From contig CM067082.1 in NCBI GenBank assembly GCA_034008185.1, positions 153,409,395 to 153,473,394 on the forward strand: a DNA stretch of 64,000 nucleotides. Direction: 5' to 3'. The stretch comes from Gorsachius magnificus. Its lineage: Eukaryota > Chordata > Aves > Pelecaniformes > Ardeidae. Of this stretch, positions 60,501 through 64,000 are shown in pieces. The number at the start of each line of letters is the position of its first letter. Positions within the stretch are counted from its first letter, which is position 1. The notes beneath the pieces are model-generated. The model had not been told where the DNA came from and did no database searches. It worked only from the letters and a program-made list of their open reading frames with translations. A program made the position numbers and the translations under genes.

Positions 60501-62480
60501 GAAGGAGGAGGAGGTACAGAGAAAATTCTGCAGACAAAACCATAATTGCATCAGGTTTTTTGTTGATAATATTTGCTTAAATAGAGGACTCTGATTCCAT
60601 AGGGATGCAGAAAGGTTGGAGATTAGCAAGAGGTGTTTTAGTGTTTGGTCAATCTGGTTTTTTAAAATAAAAAAATATTATTTATTTGTGGACCCTTGAT
60701 TCACTTTAGAGTTTTGTCTGCTCAGAAGTCTAACAGCAGCAGCACTCGCATCCCTGAGAACCAAGTGCTGCAAGATGAGCATTAACTGGAAGAGAATCAG
60801 AGCAGTGATAGCTGTGTGATAACATCGGATAGCAGGAGGTCCCCAAGGGTTTTGCAACATCTTTCCCAAGTCTAGGTACCCTTCACAGGCACCTGAGAGG
60901 AGGAAGGGGAAATCCTTTGTAGGCAGAAGGTATAGAGAGTTTGAATAGGGACGTATGCAGAGCGGTGGGTTTATTGTGCCTGTGCTTTGCAGGTGGTGGA
61001 AAGAGTGAGGGTTAGGCTTGTTAAACACTGTATGCAGCAATGTTAGCTGAGTTCAGGAATTTAATAGATATGTACTGACCTCTTGTGCTGTGCATCTTCT
61101 CTGCCAGTGCTGGGCTGTGGTTCAGTTCCCTGGCTGGGGCAGGCAGAATGGTGTCCCAGTGTGCTGCAGGAATGGGTTAGAGCGGCCCCGAGGGCTGCAG
61201 AGGGGCAGCAGCTCAGCTCTGGGAACAGCAGGAACATAGAAGTGTAATGGCCCAGTTGTTGGCCAGGGAACAATGTGACTGAACAGGTTTGTGCTCGCTT
61301 CCTTGTAACCTCAAAGATGAGATAATACAGAAACCCAGAAATGTTTGCCAGTGAGAACAGCGATGCTTCCTTTTTCTGTCCCCCTGCATGTGCTTCGAGG
61401 CAGGAACAGCTGACTTGCTATCACCTCTGGCTGCATGGCTGATGAAAAGCTTGGGGAACAGCACAGCTGAGGTCAAGTTGGGGCAATGGACGTTACCCCT
61501 TGGGGTTGGCTCCAGGGTTGCTGCCTGTGCAAGCACCTTGCACCAGAAGCTGCTATGTGCACTGTGATTTCTCAGGTCCTTCCTGTTCTTCTCCTCCTTT
61601 GAATTTCTTTGCATCTTATTTAATTAGCTTTGAGCAGAGTAGGTCAAGATAACTGATTTCATCAAAAGCGTAGGGTTTTACCCCCTTTTCCCATGGATGT
61701 TCAATGCATAGCATAGCACAATGCAGATCCAAGTCTTTTAGGTCTTAATAGTTTTCTTCCATGCCAAAAAAAAGGAAATAAATGTTGCCTGCAGTCTTCT
61801 CTTCATTGTGCCTATGGATATTTGAATGCAGGGCCACCTGCTTGGAGGCAGTGGCTAGCTGCAGCCCACGTGTCTGTAGTGGCATGCTGGCTAGCACAGT
61901 GGGCTGCAGCGCTGCCCCAGGGCTCAGCAGCAGCATAGGATGAGTTCTGTAAGAGCCAACAAAGACTTTTTCAGAAGGTCAGGTCCTTATTTACAGGCTA
62001 GTTATTACCATAAGGTATTTCTGCTGGGCAAGACCTGTCAGCAGCTATAAATCCAGTAGTTTTGGTGAGCAGAAGATGCTAGCAGATGAGCTGGTGTAGC
62101 TGACTTCCAGGGCTTTACCCTACTTGATGCTAGATAAAATAAGTGGAAACAAAATTTGGCAAGCTGTTCTACTCTATTTTTATTATTATTACTACTGTTT
62201 TTTAAACTGCTGTGCCTTCATATTGTCCCCCAGTGCATAATGCTTTCTTGACAAGGAAGGCCACCATCAGGGTACCTCAAAGGGGCTACCTAGTTTCTAG
62301 GCAGGTGTTGCTCTGAAAGCTGTATTTTCTAATCTGTAACTTATGGATGGGGATGTTGGAACCCCCCCAAATTAAGTCATTCCTCTCCAGGCTAAGGTTT
62401 CCAGTGTATAGTATTGGGGGAAAAGAATGTTGGATCACATTCTTTCCTCCATAAAATGAATAATTGAGTTTAAAATTTTG
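51517..62480 (+). other. Probable first intron of the unidentified gene
   Basis: About 11 kb without a supportable coding exon. Notable items are the poly-G run at 51749 and a T run of about 23 at 53283-53305. Open frames in 58600-59350 overlap in several frames and match nothing I know. If the candidate first exon is wrong, this is intergenic. Confidence 0.4.
51749..51769 (+). repeat. 21-bp poly-G run
   Basis: Uninterrupted run of 21 G about 230 bp after the candidate donor. Its true length is uncertain, as homopolymers of this kind are error-prone. Confidence 0.9.
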
Positions 62481-64000
62481 GAAGAATTCCATGGGCTAAG
62501 GCTCTTGAAGGTAGGGGAGTCCAAGAGAGCTGGCTGCTGTTTAAGCAGCACTTCTTCCATGCTCAGGTTTGATGCATCCTCATGAGTAGGAAATCAAGTA
62601 AACAAGGCAGGAGGCCTTCATGGATGACCAAGGAGCTTCTAATAAAACTCAAAGAAAAGAGAAAGCTCTATGGAATGTGGAAAGAGGGTCAGGCCACTTG
62701 GGAGGCATACAGGAATGCTGCCAGAGCATGCAGGGAAGCAACTAGAAAGGCCAAGGTCCACCTGGAACTAAGTCTGGCAAATGATATCAAGGATAACAAG
62801 AAGGGCTTCTTCAAGTACATCAGCAGCAAACAGAAGACTGGGGAAATGTGGGACCGCTGCTGAACGAAATGGGCGCCCTGGTGACAGAAGATACAGAGAA
62901 GGTGGATGCCTTCTTTGCTTCAGTCTTCACTGCCAAGGCTGGCCCTCAGGCTTCCCAGTCCTTGGAGGTAAGCGAGCAAGCCTGGAGAAAGGATGACCTC
63001 CCCTCAGTTGTGGTGGATCAGGTTAGGGATCTTTTAAGTAAGCTGGATGCCCACAAATCCATGGGTCCCAATGGAATGCACCTGTGAGTGCTGAAGGAGC
63101 TGGCAGATGTCATTGCTGAGCCACTCTCCGTCATCTATGGAAGGTCCTGGAGAACAGGAGAGGTGCCTGAGGACTGGAGGATAGCCAATGTCACTCCAGT
63201 CTTCAAAAAGGGCAAGAAGGAAGACCCAGGGAACTACAGGCTCGTTAGTCTCTCCTCTGTCCCCAGAAAGGTGGTGGAATAACTTACTCTGGGTGTTTTC
63301 TCCAAGCAAGTGGAGGAAAAGAAGATTATCAGGAGTATCCAGCATGGATTCACCAAGGGGAAATCATGCCTAACCAGGCTGATAGCATTCTACGATGGCA
63401 TGACCAGCTGGGTAGATGAGGGGAGAGCAGTGGATGTTGCCTACCTTGACTTCAGCAAGGCTTTTGACACTGTCTCCCGTAACATCCTCATAGGGAAGCT
63501 TAAGAAGTGTGGGTTGGATGAGTGGACAGTGAGGTGGATTGGGAACTGGCTGAATGGCAGGGCTCAGAGGGTTCTGATCAGTGGGGCAGGGTCTAGTTGG
63601 AGGCCAGTAGCTAGTGGAGTTCTCCAGGGCTCAGTACTCAGTCTGGTCTTGTTCAACTTGTTCATCAATGACCTGGACGAGGGGACAGAGTGTATCCTCA
63701 GCAAGTTTGCTGATGACACAAAACTGGGAGGAGTGGCTGATACACCGGAAGGCTGTGCTGCCATTCAGTGGGACCTGGACAGGCTGGAGAGTTGGGCAGA
63801 GAGGAACATGATGAAGTTCAACAAGGGCAAATGTAGAGTGCTGTACCTGGGGAGGTCAAACCCCATGCACCAGTACAGGCTGGGGGCTGACCTGCTGTAA
63901 AGCAGCTCTGCCAAGAGGGACCTGGGAGTCCTGGTGGATGACAAGCTGACCACGAGCCAGCAGGGTGCCCTTGTTGCCAAGAAGGCCAATGGTATCCTGG
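62480..64000 (+). mobile_element. CR1 LINE, reverse transcriptase region, decayed, cut by window end
   Basis: Non-LTR retrotransposon of the CR1 clade on the plus strand, 5'-truncated at about 62480 and continuing past 64000. Recognisable stretches are the pre-RT helix region (KKGFFKYISSKQ), [55 protein letters not shown], and the catalytic FADD box at 63706-63717. One frame change lies near 62850. In-frame stops are at 63085-63087, 63280-63282 and 63898-63900, so it makes no full protein. The first stop could be a CGA-to-TGA decay. Confidence 0.94.

Overview
The window looks like nuclear DNA from a bird. Genes have short exons with GT-AG introns. CR1 LINE 3' ends carry the terminal ATTCTRTG-type repeat, there are solo LTRs of an avian endogenous-retrovirus type, and GC-rich CpG islands sit in AT-richer introns. 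The species cannot be named from the sequence; the abundance of this LTR type suggests a neoavian bird (inference).

Two protein-coding genes are recognised with confidence, in tandem on the minus strand. MYD88 (CDS 3691-14694) is the TIR/death-domain adaptor of Toll-like and IL-1 receptors and has five coding exons. Exons 2-5 are clean. Exon 1 as written lacks about 30 codons of the death-domain core and is out of frame, most likely an error in a very GC-rich stretch. About 2.2 kb upstream lies a complete 14-exon gene for cryptochrome DASH (CDS 16851-38534, 522 residues by exon reconstruction). It is a blue-light FAD photolyase-family protein absent from placental mammals. Its reading frame is open throughout, its Trp triad is present, and it ends in a short tail with a PCNA-binding-like motif.

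Layout: 1-3690, MYD88 3' UTR and flank; 3691-14694, MYD88, with CR1 fragments in intron 1; 14695-15030, GC-rich MYD88 promoter with an ISRE-like site; 15030-15571, two CR1 3' ends in inverted orientation; 16851-38534, CRY-DASH, with three solo LTRs in introns 6, 12 and 13, all antisense to the gene; 38370-39030, CRY-DASH CpG island with a 21-bp tandem repeat; 39-51 kb, intergenic, no recognisable gene; 51.1-52.3 kb, a CpG-island promoter facing right with a probable non-coding first exon (donor at 51517) of a gene I cannot identify; 51.5-62.4 kb, probably its first intron; 62.48-64 kb, a 5'-truncated, decayed CR1 reverse transcriptase cut by the window end.

The two named genes are not known to work together. 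One signals innate immune receptor engagement in the cytoplasm and the other is a light-dependent flavoprotein linked to repair of UV-damaged DNA. The most interesting points are the intact bird CRY-DASH gene beside MYD88, its PIP-like tail, the defect in MYD88 exon 1, and an in-frame CRY-DASH exon flanked by two similar direct-repeat LTRs.
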